Assembly (NCBI GenBank): GCA_003075315.1
Contig: QDFQ01000002.1
Location: 496,460 to 560,459, forward strand
Length of the DNA: 64,000 bases
Direction: 5' to 3'
From: Arthrobacter sp. TPD3018
Lineage (GTDB): Bacteria; Pseudomonadota; Alphaproteobacteria; Sphingomonadales; Sphingomonadaceae
Below are positions 7,959 to 15,163 of this stretch, piece by piece. Under the pieces are notes generated by a model that did no database searches, was not told the origin of the DNA, and was given only the letters and a program-made list of their open reading frames with translations. How positions within the stretch are numbered: the stretch's first letter is position 1; each line of letters opens with the position of its first letter. The position numbers and the translations under genes are program-made.

Positions 7959-8780
7959 ATGTCCGTCGAAGCATCGCCGGTCTCTCTGACGATCCAGTGG
8001 AAGGACCTGCCCGCGTCCATTCGGATCACGAATCACCCGGACGGCGCGATACGTACCGATCGGCTGCACGGTGGCGGCTTGGACGCGGCCTCGCGATTGC
8101 CTGTCACGATTCCCGCGACCACGGACGACGGCCGGATCGTCAGTCTCTACATCGCGTCCGACGAAGACCGATCGTTCGACATCGTTACCCAGACCGAAGC
8201 CGTGCACCGGTCGCGCAACCTCGTCTCGCTGGCCATCGCGCTTGCCCGCCTGTCATTGGCCCCTCTGGGCGCCAATGCCGTCGTGGCGGCCTTCATCGAT
8301 CGTCTGCGCAGCCTGGATGCCGTCGCGCGGATCGGATGCGAGGTTACGGGCGATTATTGCTCGATCCAGCAGGTTACGGCGCAAGTCACCGCCCGGTTCG
8401 ACGATCCGCAGCGCCCCCGCATCGCGCAATCCGGATCGTCCGTCGCGCTGGCTGCGCGCTGGGCGAACCTGATCGCGATCGTCCTCCACGAACTCTGCGC
8501 AAACGCCATTCGGCATGGCGCCCTGACCAGCCCGTTGGGGCGGGTCGATATCCGCTGGGCACTCGTGCGCAGCGAGGCGGAGGACGACACCCTGCATCTG
8601 ACGTGGCGGGAAATCGACGGTCCTCCCGTGTCCATGCCGGCGAAAACGGGGTTCGGCTCGCGCCTCCTGCGCGATCTCATCGCGTCCAACCGCCGGTGCG
8701 AGGCCATCATGCGCCTGCCGCCGAGCGGGCTAGTGTACAGCCTGAGCATCAAGCTGATGCGCGACGAGTGGCGCGAGTGA
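7959..8780 (+). CDS. Orphan HWE/HisKA_2-type histidine kinase-like protein without sensor domain
   Basis: A 273-residue soluble protein. The C-terminal half resembles the ATP-binding domain of HWE/HisKA_2 kinases: an N-box-like IAIVLHELCANAIRHGALTSPLG, the W-x-E segment LTWREIDGPPV that gives the HWE family its name, and KTGFGSRLLRDLI as the G-box. The phosphoacceptor region is degenerate: where LxHRxKN is expected I see EAVHRSRNLVSLAIALARL. Autophosphorylation may therefore be weak or use His in VHRSRN. No membrane segment or PAS domain is present; the first 90 residues are of unknown type. The start at 7959 follows GCGAGGAG. Its 3' end overlaps the convergent response-regulator gene by 51 bp. 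In Alphaproteobacteria such kinases feed the general stress response, but no PhyR/NepR/EcfG gene is visible here. Confidence 0.7.
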   Translation: MSVEASPVSLTIQWKDLPASIRITNHPDGAIRTDRLHGGGLDAASRLPVTIPATTDDGRIVSLYIASDEDRSFDIVTQTEAVHRSRNLVSLAIALARLSLAPLGANAVVAAFIDRLRSLDAVARIGCEVTGDYCSIQQVTAQVTARFDDPQRPRIAQSGSSVALAARWANLIAIVLHELCANAIRHGALTSPLGRVDIRWALVRSEAEDDTLHLTWREIDGPPVSMPAKTGFGSRLLRDLIASNRRCEAIMRLPPSGLVYSLSIKLMRDEWRE

Positions 8781-9377
8781 CCCCACGCCCAGCCGATCGA
8801 GTTCGATGCCGAGGCGGATGAGTTCGGCTGTGCTGCCCGCGCCCGTCTTTTCGAGCAGATGCACGCGGTAGGTTTCGACCGTCCGCGGACTGATGCCGAG
8901 GGCGCGCGCCGCCTCCTTGCTCGTCGCGCCCTGGCTGATCAGATGCAGCACCTGCCGTTCGCGCGGTGACAAGACGTCCAGCCGTTGTCGGGCGGCCATC
9001 CGGTCCTGCAGCAAGGATTTGGCGCCCACCACCGCCTGGCCGATGACCGACGCCTCGAACGGCTTTTCGATGAAATCGAACGCACCCGCCTTCAGCGCGT
9101 CGACGGCGAGCGGTATATCGGCATGGCCCGCGATGACGATGACGGGGTCCGGCCGATCGAGCGGCGGCAGCGCACGCACGAGCGCAAGGCCCGACGACCC
9201 GGGCATGATGACGTCGCAGATGATGACGCCGATCGGCAGAGACTCCAGCGTATCGAGGAACAGGTCGGCGCTTCCGAACGATCGTGCCGGCACACCGGAT
9301 GTCGCGAGCAGCAGCGATAACGAGCGGCACATCTCTGGCTCATCGTCGATGATATAGATCGGCAACTCGTGCTGCAT
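8730..9377 (-). CDS. FixJ-like response regulator (receiver + LuxR-type HTH)
   Basis: 215 residues. The receiver domain starts MQHELPIYIIDDEPEM with the acidic pair D11/D12, phosphoacceptor D55 (VIICDVIMPG) and the conserved Lys in FIEKPFE. A LuxR/GerE helix-turn-helix follows (LSPRERQVLHLISQGATSKE and GISPRTVETYRVHLLEKTG). The layout and spacing match FixJ/StyR/TodT-type regulators. The start at 9377 has AGGGGA upstream; an open frame extends further 5' into the kinase gene. It lies 10 bp downstream of the kinase stop, so the pair is co-translated. The last 17 codons overlap the 3' end of the convergent orphan kinase. The target promoters are unknown. Confidence 0.92.
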   Translation of the reverse strand: MQHELPIYIIDDEPEMCRSLSLLLATSGVPARSFGSADLFLDTLESLPIGVIICDVIMPGSSGLALVRALPPLDRPDPVIVIAGHADIPLAVDALKAGAFDFIEKPFEASVIGQAVVGAKSLLQDRMAARQRLDVLSPRERQVLHLISQGATSKEAARALGISPRTVETYRVHLLEKTGAGSTAELIRLGIELDRLGVGSLAPLVAHQLDAQAVH

Positions 9378-9387
9378 GATGGGTCCC

Positions 9388-10806
9388 CTATGCATCCCGT
9401 CGCGGTAGTGAGAGCAGGAATCGTGCGCCGCCCAACGTCGACTCGTTGTCGCACCATATGCGGCCCCCATGCGCCTCCACGATGCTGCGGCAGATGGTGA
9501 GGCCGATCCCTACCCCTTCGGCTTTCGTTGATTGGAATGGTGCGAACAGATCGCGATCCTCCTTGAGCGGCACGCCCGGGCCACTGTCTTCGACGGCAAT
9601 GGTCAGCGTGTCGGGATGCTCGCTCCAGCTGCGCAGTCCGATGGAGGGCGACGGGCGATTCTCGACAGCCTCTGCCGCGTTGACCAGAAGGTTCAACAGG
9701 ACCTGCTGAATCTGCACCGCATCGACCAGTATCTCCGCGGGTCCCCGGTCGATACAGGCTTCGAACTGCGCCCCGGATTCCTTCACGGCGAGGTGCGCCA
9801 GCCTGACGACGTCCTCCATCAATGCGTGAACGTCCAGCCATTGCAACGTCGGCGGCCGCCGGGCGACGAACTCGCGCAGCTTGCGCAGCACCGCTGCCGT
9901 GCGAAACACCTGCCGCAGCGCATCCCCGAGCGCCTCGTTCGCCGGCGCGACCTGTGGCGTCTGGCTGGCAAGCAGCGCCTGCGCGACGCCCAGATAATTG
10001 GCGATCGCGCCCAAGGGCTGGTTGAGCTCGTGCGCGATCGACGATCCCAACTGCCCCAGCGATGTGGCTCGCGCGATCCGGTAGAGCCCGCGCTGCGTTT
10101 CGGCCAGTTGCTCGGCGGCCTTGATCGCCTCGCTTTCGTCTCGGAGGTACAGCATGCTGTAGGCTCGTCCGGCGAGGGGGATGGGCTTCGACAGAACCCG
10201 GACGTGCAGCGTCCGTCCATCCGCGGTGATCGACCGATGCGGCGCTGCGGCGTTGCGCGACGACGGCGGCACGAACAGGTCGAGCGGCAGCCCGGCGAAC
10301 GCGCGGCGGTCTATGCCGAACAGTTCGGCCGTCGCGTCATTCACGGCGGCGATCCGATCGGCGGGATCGACCACCAGCATCGCCGCCGGCGAATCGTCGA
10401 ACATGATCTGCAACGTCTGTTCGCGTCGCCGCGCATGGGCCGCGGCCCGCTGTTCCCGGCGCCGTGCGCGCTGCATCAATTCGCCGGTTATCGACAGGGC
10501 CGCCCCAAACGCGGTCACGATGACGAGGTTGCGACCGGTGACCAGCGGGCTTGACGGACTGGCGAACAGCGTCGTCCCGGTGAGCGTCACGCCCGTCGCG
10601 ACGAGGCCCGACACGAAGCCTTCGTTCAGCGACGCATACAGGATGGCCCCCAGGCAGAACAGGAAGGGCAGCTCCACGCCCGCAAACACCCGCGCGGCCC
10701 AGGTCACCAGGATTGCGGCAGCGGCGACCGTGATGGAGGACGCGGACAGCCGGGCCGCGGGCGGGGGGCGACGATCCTCATCGATCATGGCCCAGAATCG
10801 TTGCAT
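9388..10806 (-). CDS. Membrane PAS histidine kinase, FixL-like
   Basis: About 472 residues from Met at 10806. Residues 20-110 form about four hydrophobic segments resembling the DUF4118/KdpD-type membrane module, followed by a short Arg-rich coiled linker. A PAS domain follows (FDDSPAAMLVVDPADRIAAVNDATAELFG). The H-box is SSIAHELNQPLGAIANYL with His259; the N-box is LLNLLVNAAEAVENRP; then EDSGPGVPLKEDRDLFAPF and the G-box GVGIGLTICRSIVEAHGG. All kinase boxes are intact. The PAS is shorter than that of oxygen-sensing FixL and I do not see the heme-ligating His region, so an oxygen sensor is not supported. It pairs with the FixJ-like regulator 10 bp downstream. An in-frame start at 10905 exists but lacks a better ribosome site. 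Confidence 0.9.
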   Translation of the reverse strand: MQRFWAMIDEDRRPPPAARLSASSITVAAAAILVTWAARVFAGVELPFLFCLGAILYASLNEGFVSGLVATGVTLTGTTLFASPSSPLVTGRNLVIVTAFGAALSITGELMQRARRREQRAAAHARRREQTLQIMFDDSPAAMLVVDPADRIAAVNDATAELFGIDRRAFAGLPLDLFVPPSSRNAAAPHRSITADGRTLHVRVLSKPIPLAGRAYSMLYLRDESEAIKAAEQLAETQRGLYRIARATSLGQLGSSIAHELNQPLGAIANYLGVAQALLASQTPQVAPANEALGDALRQVFRTAAVLRKLREFVARRPPTLQWLDVHALMEDVVRLAHLAVKESGAQFEACIDRGPAEILVDAVQIQQVLLNLLVNAAEAVENRPSPSIGLRSWSEHPDTLTIAVEDSGPGVPLKEDRDLFAPFQSTKAEGVGIGLTICRSIVEAHGGRIWCDNESTLGGARFLLSLPRRDA

Positions 10807-11200
10807 TCGTTTGCCCCAGGTCCGATCCGGCACTAACCCATTGCGAAACGGAGAACAATGTCTGGCGCTAATCCGGCGCCCGCCTGCCATCCCAAAATGG
10901 GGCAAGACGCCAAACGACCCGGCAGCGACAGTCTGATGCGACGATCACCGCCGACGCGGTGCAGCCGAACGGACGGCACAGCAAAGCATACGCCTTGCCC
11001 AAATGCCACGGCGGCCTCCGGTCCGGCCGACGCCCGCGCGCAATCATTGGAATCAGCGCAGTGGATGGTACGGCGCTCCCGTGAAGCGCCGCCAAATTCT
11101 CGTCCGGCAGCAACCGGAAACCGACCGCTGGCGTCGCCCATCACGGCAAAAACGTCATGCCCCGGCCGACTCGACCGCCCTTCCCTTTCGGGACGGCTGG
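10807..11200. other. Gap of about 390 bp without a supported gene
   Basis: The stretch lies between the start of the FixL-like kinase gene and the stop of the aminotransferase gene, both on the minus strand, so it should contain the kinase promoter. Short open frames on both strands are high-GC shadows with no ribosome site or recognisable product. Confidence 0.5.
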
Positions 11201-12406
11201 CTAACGGCGGGTTAGCCCACCGACGATGTCGAGAAGCCGATCGATCTCCTCGACCGTATTGTAATAATGAGGCGAAACGCGGACCAGCGATGGCAAGCCG
11301 CGCTTGATGCTGTCCATCAGCGTGCTCGACGGCACCGACACGGACACGTTGATCCCCTGCGACGCCAATAGCGCAGCGACGCCATTCGCTTCGCGACCAT
11401 CGATCGCGAACGTCACGATCGAGGCCAGCTCCCGTCCAAGATCGAATGTCTTCACGTCATCAATGTCCGCCAACCCCGCCCGCAGACGCGAGGACAGGTA
11501 TCGATTGCGCGTCGCGATCCGGCCTAACCCAAGTTCCAGCGCATAGTCGATCGCAACGCCCAGACCCGCCCGTGCCGCATAATCGGACTCCCAGCTCTCG
11601 AAGCGGCGTGCGTCCGGTCTGAGGATGTAGCGATCCGGACCGCTCCACTCCGCGCCGAACAGATCGATCATCGCGGGCTCGGTCCGCTGCACCAGTTCGC
11701 GTCGCATGTAGAGGAAGCCGGTTCCCCGCGGTGCGCGCAGGAACTTACGCCCCGTCGCCGTCAGCATGTCGCAACCGATGGCCTGCACGTCGATCGGCAT
11801 CTGTCCGACCGCCTGACACGCGTCCAGCAGATAGGGAATGCCATGTCGCCGGGCGATCGCCCCGACCGCCTGTGCGGGATTGATCAGGCCGCCATTGGTC
11901 GGAACCCATGTGATCGCGATAAGCCGCACGCGTTCGTCGATCATCCATTCCAATGCGGCAGGATCGAGCACACCCGCTTCGTCGTCCGGAATCGTGTCGA
12001 TAACGGCGCCCGTCCGCTTCGCCACCTGAAGATAGGCGAGATAGTTCGCCGCATATTCCGCCGTCGTCGTAAGAATGCGATCACCGGGGCGAAAGGTTTG
12101 CGCATAGAAGGCCCATTGCCAGGCCACCGTCGCGTTTTCGGCCAGCGCTATCTCGTCGCTGCCAGCGCCGATCAACCGGGCGACGCTGTCATAGACGCCT
12201 TCGATGTGTCCGGCGCGCTCGGCTTTGGTTTCGTAGCCGCCGATGTCGCCTTCGCGGCGCAGATAGTCGATCACCGCGTCGATCACGGGGCGCGGCATCA
12301 GAGCAGCGCCCGCGTTGTTGAAATGAATACGGTTTTGCGTGCCGGGCGTGTCGGCCCGCAGCCGCTCGATATCCTGTTCGCTGAAGTCGGCGCTCGGAGT
12401 GATCAT
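11201..12406 (-). CDS. Class V aminotransferase (PLP-dependent; cysteine desulfurase/epimerase-like)
   Basis: About 401 residues of the fold-type I PLP family. The start of the conserved region is GTQNRIHFNNAGAALMPRPV. The cofactor site shows AENATVAWQWAFYAQTFRPGD, ITWVPTNGGLINPAQAVG, YLLDACQAVGQMPIDVQAIG and the PLP-binding Lys in TATGRKFLRAPRGTGFLYMR. The C-terminal small domain ends VRVSPHYYNTVEEIDRLLDIV. This combination is seen in proteins related to selenocysteine lyase, isopenicillin-N epimerase and ergothioneine-type C-S lyases rather than the iron-sulfur IscS; no mobile-loop cysteine is evident. The exact reaction is unresolved. An upstream in-frame ATG at 12451 is possible. A palindrome at 12421-12435 lies just 5' of the chosen start. 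Confidence 0.85.
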   Translation of the reverse strand: MITPSADFSEQDIERLRADTPGTQNRIHFNNAGAALMPRPVIDAVIDYLRREGDIGGYETKAERAGHIEGVYDSVARLIGAGSDEIALAENATVAWQWAFYAQTFRPGDRILTTTAEYAANYLAYLQVAKRTGAVIDTIPDDEAGVLDPAALEWMIDERVRLIAITWVPTNGGLINPAQAVGAIARRHGIPYLLDACQAVGQMPIDVQAIGCDMLTATGRKFLRAPRGTGFLYMRRELVQRTEPAMIDLFGAEWSGPDRYILRPDARRFESWESDYAARAGLGVAIDYALELGLGRIATRNRYLSSRLRAGLADIDDVKTFDLGRELASIVTFAIDGREANGVAALLASQGINVSVSVPSSTLMDSIKRGLPSLVRVSPHYYNTVEEIDRLLDIVGGLTRR

Positions 12407-12420
12407 AAAGCCATTATTGC

Positions 12421-12435
12421 GTGCCCGACGGGCAC
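12421..12435. promoter_or_regulatory. Palindrome GTGCCCG-A-CGGGCAC before the aminotransferase gene
   Basis: Two perfect 7-base arms around a single central base lie 15-30 bp upstream of the ATG at 12406. The position suits an operator or 5'-UTR hairpin. If translation begins at the alternative ATG (12451) the palindrome would be coding, which weakens the case. Confidence 0.35.
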
Positions 12436-12501
12436 CGCAATCCCTTCTCATTTTCTACCCAGACGGAGCCCCGAAACAGACGGTTGTGGTGCGGACGTCG
12501 C

Positions 12502-12930
12502 CTATCGCCGTGCGCCGATCCAGCGCGACAGCGCGAGCCCTCCGCCCATCGCGACAAGCAACAGCACGACCGGCTGCGGCGCGGCGACGAGATTGACGAA
12601 GGCGGGCCCCGGACAGATTCCGGTAAGTCCCCAGCCGATGCCGAAGACCGTCGCCCCGATCACCAGCTGCGCGTCGATCCGACGCACATCCTGCCCCCCG
12701 CCCCCGTCACCACCCCCGTCACCTTCGCGTCGGCGCGCATAGGCGAAGAAGGGTGCCGCGGTCGCGATCGCCCCGATCATGACGAGGGCGAGCCTGGGGT
12801 TCCAGTCTCCCGTCACGTCCAGAAACGCACGGATGCGCGCGGGGTCGGTCATGCCCGATATCACCAGGCCGGTGCCGAAGAGCAGGCCGCAGGCAAAGGC
12901 GGTGAGGACAATTGGATGACGCTGCGTCAT
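12502..12930 (-). CDS. YeeE/YedE (DUF6691) half-transporter, second subunit
   Basis: About 142 residues and very hydrophobic: four likely membrane helices starting VLTAFACGLLFGTGLVISGM, with DWNPRLALVMIGAIATAAPFFAY and then FGIGWGLTGICPGPAFVNL. The Cys in GLTGICPGPA corresponds to the conserved cysteine through which YeeE/TsuA-type transporters pass thiosulfate by transient S-S interactions. In many bacteria the transporter is split into two about 140-residue halves, as here. The ATG at 12930 overlaps the TGA of the preceding half (ATGA), so the two are translationally coupled and presumably form one channel. The Gly/Asp-rich loop in the middle (GDGGGDGGGGQD) is unusual. The long upstream open frame is a shadow. 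Confidence 0.85.
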   Translation of the reverse strand: MTQRHPIVLTAFACGLLFGTGLVISGMTDPARIRAFLDVTGDWNPRLALVMIGAIATAAPFFAYARRREGDGGGDGGGGQDVRRIDAQLVIGATVFGIGWGLTGICPGPAFVNLVAAPQPVVLLLVAMGGGLALSRWIGARR

Positions 12931-13334
12931 TTCGTCACCAATACGGTCAGGATCGCGCTGAGCATGAACACCGGCACCGCCACCAGCGACCGTGGCGACA
13001 GGCGGGCGATCCCGCAAACGCCATGCCCGCTCGTGCAGCCACCGCCGAACCCCGCCCCGAACCCGACGAGCAGGCCGCCGCCGATCAGCAGCGGCAGGCC
13101 CATCGCATCGATAGCCGCTGCCCCACGCATCGCACCCAGCGCTGTCGCGCCCACCCCTGCCATGACGAGCCCGGCCAGAAAGGCGAGCCGCCACCACCGA
13201 TCGGGGCCGGTGATGGCCTGTCGATAGATGCCGCTGATGCCCGTGATCCGCCCGGTCATGATCCGGAACCCGCCGGCCGCCGCCCCTATGACCACACCGC
13301 CCGCCAACGGCATCAGCGTGTCAGCCAGGATCAT
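12927..13334 (-). CDS. YeeE/YedE family half-transporter, first subunit
   Basis: 135 residues with about four membrane helices (LMPLAGGVVIGAAAGGFRIM, WWRLAFLAGLVMAGVGATAL, LPLLIGGGLLVGFGAGFGGG, SLVAVPVFMLSAILTVLV). The hallmark GGGCTSGHGVCGIARLSPRS contains the conserved Cys and the G-C-T-S-G-H-G motif of the YeeE/YedE thiosulfate/sulfur-compound permeases. It partners with the downstream half through a 4-bp overlap and starts 10 bp after the FadL-like porin gene, so all three are one minus-strand operon. Outer- and inner-membrane import of a sulfur compound, or of a hydrophobic sulfur-containing molecule, is the simplest reading. No rhodanese or ArsR regulator is adjacent. Confidence 0.88.
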   Translation of the reverse strand: MILADTLMPLAGGVVIGAAAGGFRIMTGRITGISGIYRQAITGPDRWWRLAFLAGLVMAGVGATALGAMRGAAAIDAMGLPLLIGGGLLVGFGAGFGGGCTSGHGVCGIARLSPRSLVAVPVFMLSAILTVLVTK

Positions 13335-13344
13335 GCCACCTCCT

Positions 13345-14616
13345 TCAGAAGCGCTTGCCGAACGACAGTCCGACCGACGTCTCGCCTAGATGGATATCGG
13401 CCTCGCCGCCACCGAAAGACGCGGGGATCGAACCGCGACCCTCGACCCGCCGTTTCGGGGCGTGCATCGCGAAACCGGTGATCTCGACGCCCGAGCGCGT
13501 CGTATAGGTCGCTCCGAGCGTGAAGTGGTCCTGCACGACGCCGGGCGCGAGGATGTTGAGGAACGTCTGTGATGGCGGCACGGGATTGTCCGAATGGCCA
13601 TAGCCCGCGCGCAGCTGCCAGCGCGGGCCGGCGGTGACGCTGGCGCCGACCTTGATGACGTTGACGTCGCGCCAGCCGAAGCCGGGGCCGCCCGCCGCTC
13701 CGAACGGCACGCTGCGGAACAGGGGGGCCAGCGGATTGCCCACCGCGCCCACCCCGGCATAGTCGATCCGCTTGTAATCCGCGCCGATCGTCAGTGCGGG
13801 AACCGGCTTTACCGCTAGTCCCGCGCCATAGGAAGCGGGGATGTCGAACCCGCCACGATCCGCGAACAGCCCGGCATAACGACCGAACCGTCCGGTCGCG
13901 ATCTTCGACTGGTAGAAGGCGCCGACGCTCAACCAGTCGGTAAGCTGCCCCAGATAGCCGACGCGCACGCCGACGCCTGCGGACCAGCTGGTGCCACGGT
14001 CGGTGAAATGCTGCGGATCGGCGGAGGCGGCGGCGAAGGGCTGTAGGCCGTTCGCGCGAAAGCTCTGCACCGCGATCACAGGCGCGATACCGATGCCGTG
14101 GCCGGGCGCGATCCGCGCCGAAAGGGTCGGCGAGACGAACAGCTGCTGCAGATTGACTCCGGCCGGGCCGGTCGCGCCGAAGCGGGCGAAGGGGTTGTCC
14201 TTGTAGTTCGTGTTCATCCCGCCATTGCCGCTGATCGCGATGCCGACCGCCACCCTGTCCGATAGCGGCCGGACATAGCCGATTTCGGGCAGCACGAACG
14301 GATTGCTGCCATTGCCGCCGAACCGCGCGTCGGGCCCGGCCGCATTGCCCCTGATGCCTGCGCCGCGATCGGGAACGAAGATCTCCACGCCGCCATCCAG
14401 GCGATGCCCGATGAATGTCCCCGCCGCCGGGTTGGACACGATCGAAAGCGCGTCCTGCGGTAAGGCGATGGCGACGCCGCCCATGCCCTTGGCCTTGGCG
14501 CCGACGCCGTTTAGGAAATAGCCATCGGTCGCAAAGGCCGGCGTCGCCGCCCCCAGCACAAGGCCAACCCCTGCCGATCCGACCCTCACGAATTTGCGTC
14601 TCCACATCCGCGCCAC
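13345..14616 (-). CDS. OmpP1/FadL/TodX family outer-membrane channel
   Basis: 423 residues with a signal peptide ending ATPAFA|T. The mature N-terminus TDGYFLNGVGAKAKGMGGVAIAL, followed by DALSIVSNPAAGTFIG, is the hatch-region signature of FadL-type channels, which move hydrophobic compounds across the outer membrane by lateral diffusion. Typical later signatures are SVGAFYQSKI, GADYKRIDYAG and WQLRAGYGHSDNPV, and a C-terminal strand ending in Phe (VGLSFGKRF). The length is normal. It is the first gene of an operon with the two YeeE/YedE halves. A second ATG four codons in is an equally possible start. The substrate is unknown. Confidence 0.92.
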   Translation of the reverse strand: MARMWRRKFVRVGSAGVGLVLGAATPAFATDGYFLNGVGAKAKGMGGVAIALPQDALSIVSNPAAGTFIGHRLDGGVEIFVPDRGAGIRGNAAGPDARFGGNGSNPFVLPEIGYVRPLSDRVAVGIAISGNGGMNTNYKDNPFARFGATGPAGVNLQQLFVSPTLSARIAPGHGIGIAPVIAVQSFRANGLQPFAAASADPQHFTDRGTSWSAGVGVRVGYLGQLTDWLSVGAFYQSKIATGRFGRYAGLFADRGGFDIPASYGAGLAVKPVPALTIGADYKRIDYAGVGAVGNPLAPLFRSVPFGAAGGPGFGWRDVNVIKVGASVTAGPRWQLRAGYGHSDNPVPPSQTFLNILAPGVVQDHFTLGATYTTRSGVEITGFAMHAPKRRVEGRGSIPASFGGGEADIHLGETSVGLSFGKRF

Positions 14617-14665
14617 TCCCTATTCCTACTGTATTGATAGGCTATTATGGGAGCGCGCAGGGCAG

Positions 14666-14677
14666 CAAGATATCTTG
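14666..14677. promoter_or_regulatory. Perfect 12-bp palindrome CAAGATATCTTG upstream of the porin/YeeE operon
   Basis: It is located about 50 bp upstream of the ATG at 14616, close to an AT-rich stretch (CCATAATAG on the minus strand) that could serve as a -10 element. The position suits an operator for a small dimeric repressor; no adjacent regulator gene is present, so the binder is unknown. Confidence 0.35.
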
Positions 14678-15034
14678 GCTTTACCGCCAAAAATGCATCG
14701 TATCCGACGTATTCGCGATCACTGAATAAGAATATCACCTCGGACAGAGGTCAGACAGCGACTGGATCTGCAATTGCCGTCAAGGCACCAGAATTACAAA
14801 TTCTTAGCGATATGTGTATGTTACATGCACCGTCAGTACGAAAACTAGACTGAAACGACCGTGAGAATGACGACATCGGAACGGCCCCGCGCACGTCACA
14901 GAAGCGCCCCCGCCCAATTAGCGGCTTCACCAGAACAACGACCCAACCATGCCAGTCGAGAGGAAGCACGCGACACGCCCTCGATCCGGACGCGACGCGA
15001 AGAATGCCGCCCGCGTGGGCCCGGCCGTCATGCC

Positions 15035-15120
15035 GGGCCTCACCGCAGCGTGCTCACCCCATGCTGCGCGCGGCCTTCCGGTCCGCAACCCTCAGCGACA
15101 GCCGACCTTCCAAATAGGCC
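15035..15120 (-). pseudogene. Fossil fragment of a DUF6538-type phage integrase N-terminus
   Basis: Read on the minus strand, this piece encodes RLSLRVADRKAARSMG and then runs into a stop after a frame change. The nucleotide sequence closely matches the integrase stump at 39593-40075 (RLSLRTTDRKAARNMG): the stretch GCGCGCGGCCTTCCGGTC and the following AGCGACAGCCGA are essentially shared, and the match continues weakly on the 5' side (GGCxTCACCGC). Nothing else of the gene remains. It marks an old insertion site of an integrating element. Confidence 0.6.
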
Positions 15121-15138
15121 CCAAACGCCCCCCAACAA

Positions 15139-15155
15139 CGATACCGACAGTATCG
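15139..15155 (-). terminator. Weak hairpin after the aldehyde dehydrogenase gene
   Basis: CGATAC-N5-GTATCG, a perfect 6-bp stem 9 bp beyond the stop of the aldehyde dehydrogenase gene on its strand. There is no real T-run (TTGTTGGG follows), so any termination function is uncertain. Confidence 0.35.
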
Positions 15156-15163
15156 ACCGGTCA

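Larger units (their letters stand above)
14617..15163. other. 547-bp gap: promoter region of the porin operon, integrase fossil, aldehyde dehydrogenase terminator
   Basis: The part next to the porin gene (14617-14860) is clearly more AT-rich than its surroundings and encodes nothing convincing. It contains a perfect palindrome (14666-14677). Further right are the integrase remnant (15035-15120) and a hairpin (15139-15155). Short open frames here have no ribosome sites. Confidence 0.5.

Noticed and set aside
9388-10806. Oxygen-sensing FixL identity of the kinase
   Set aside because: The PAS domain is short and lacks a visible heme-ligating His region, so only FixL-like kinase architecture is claimed.
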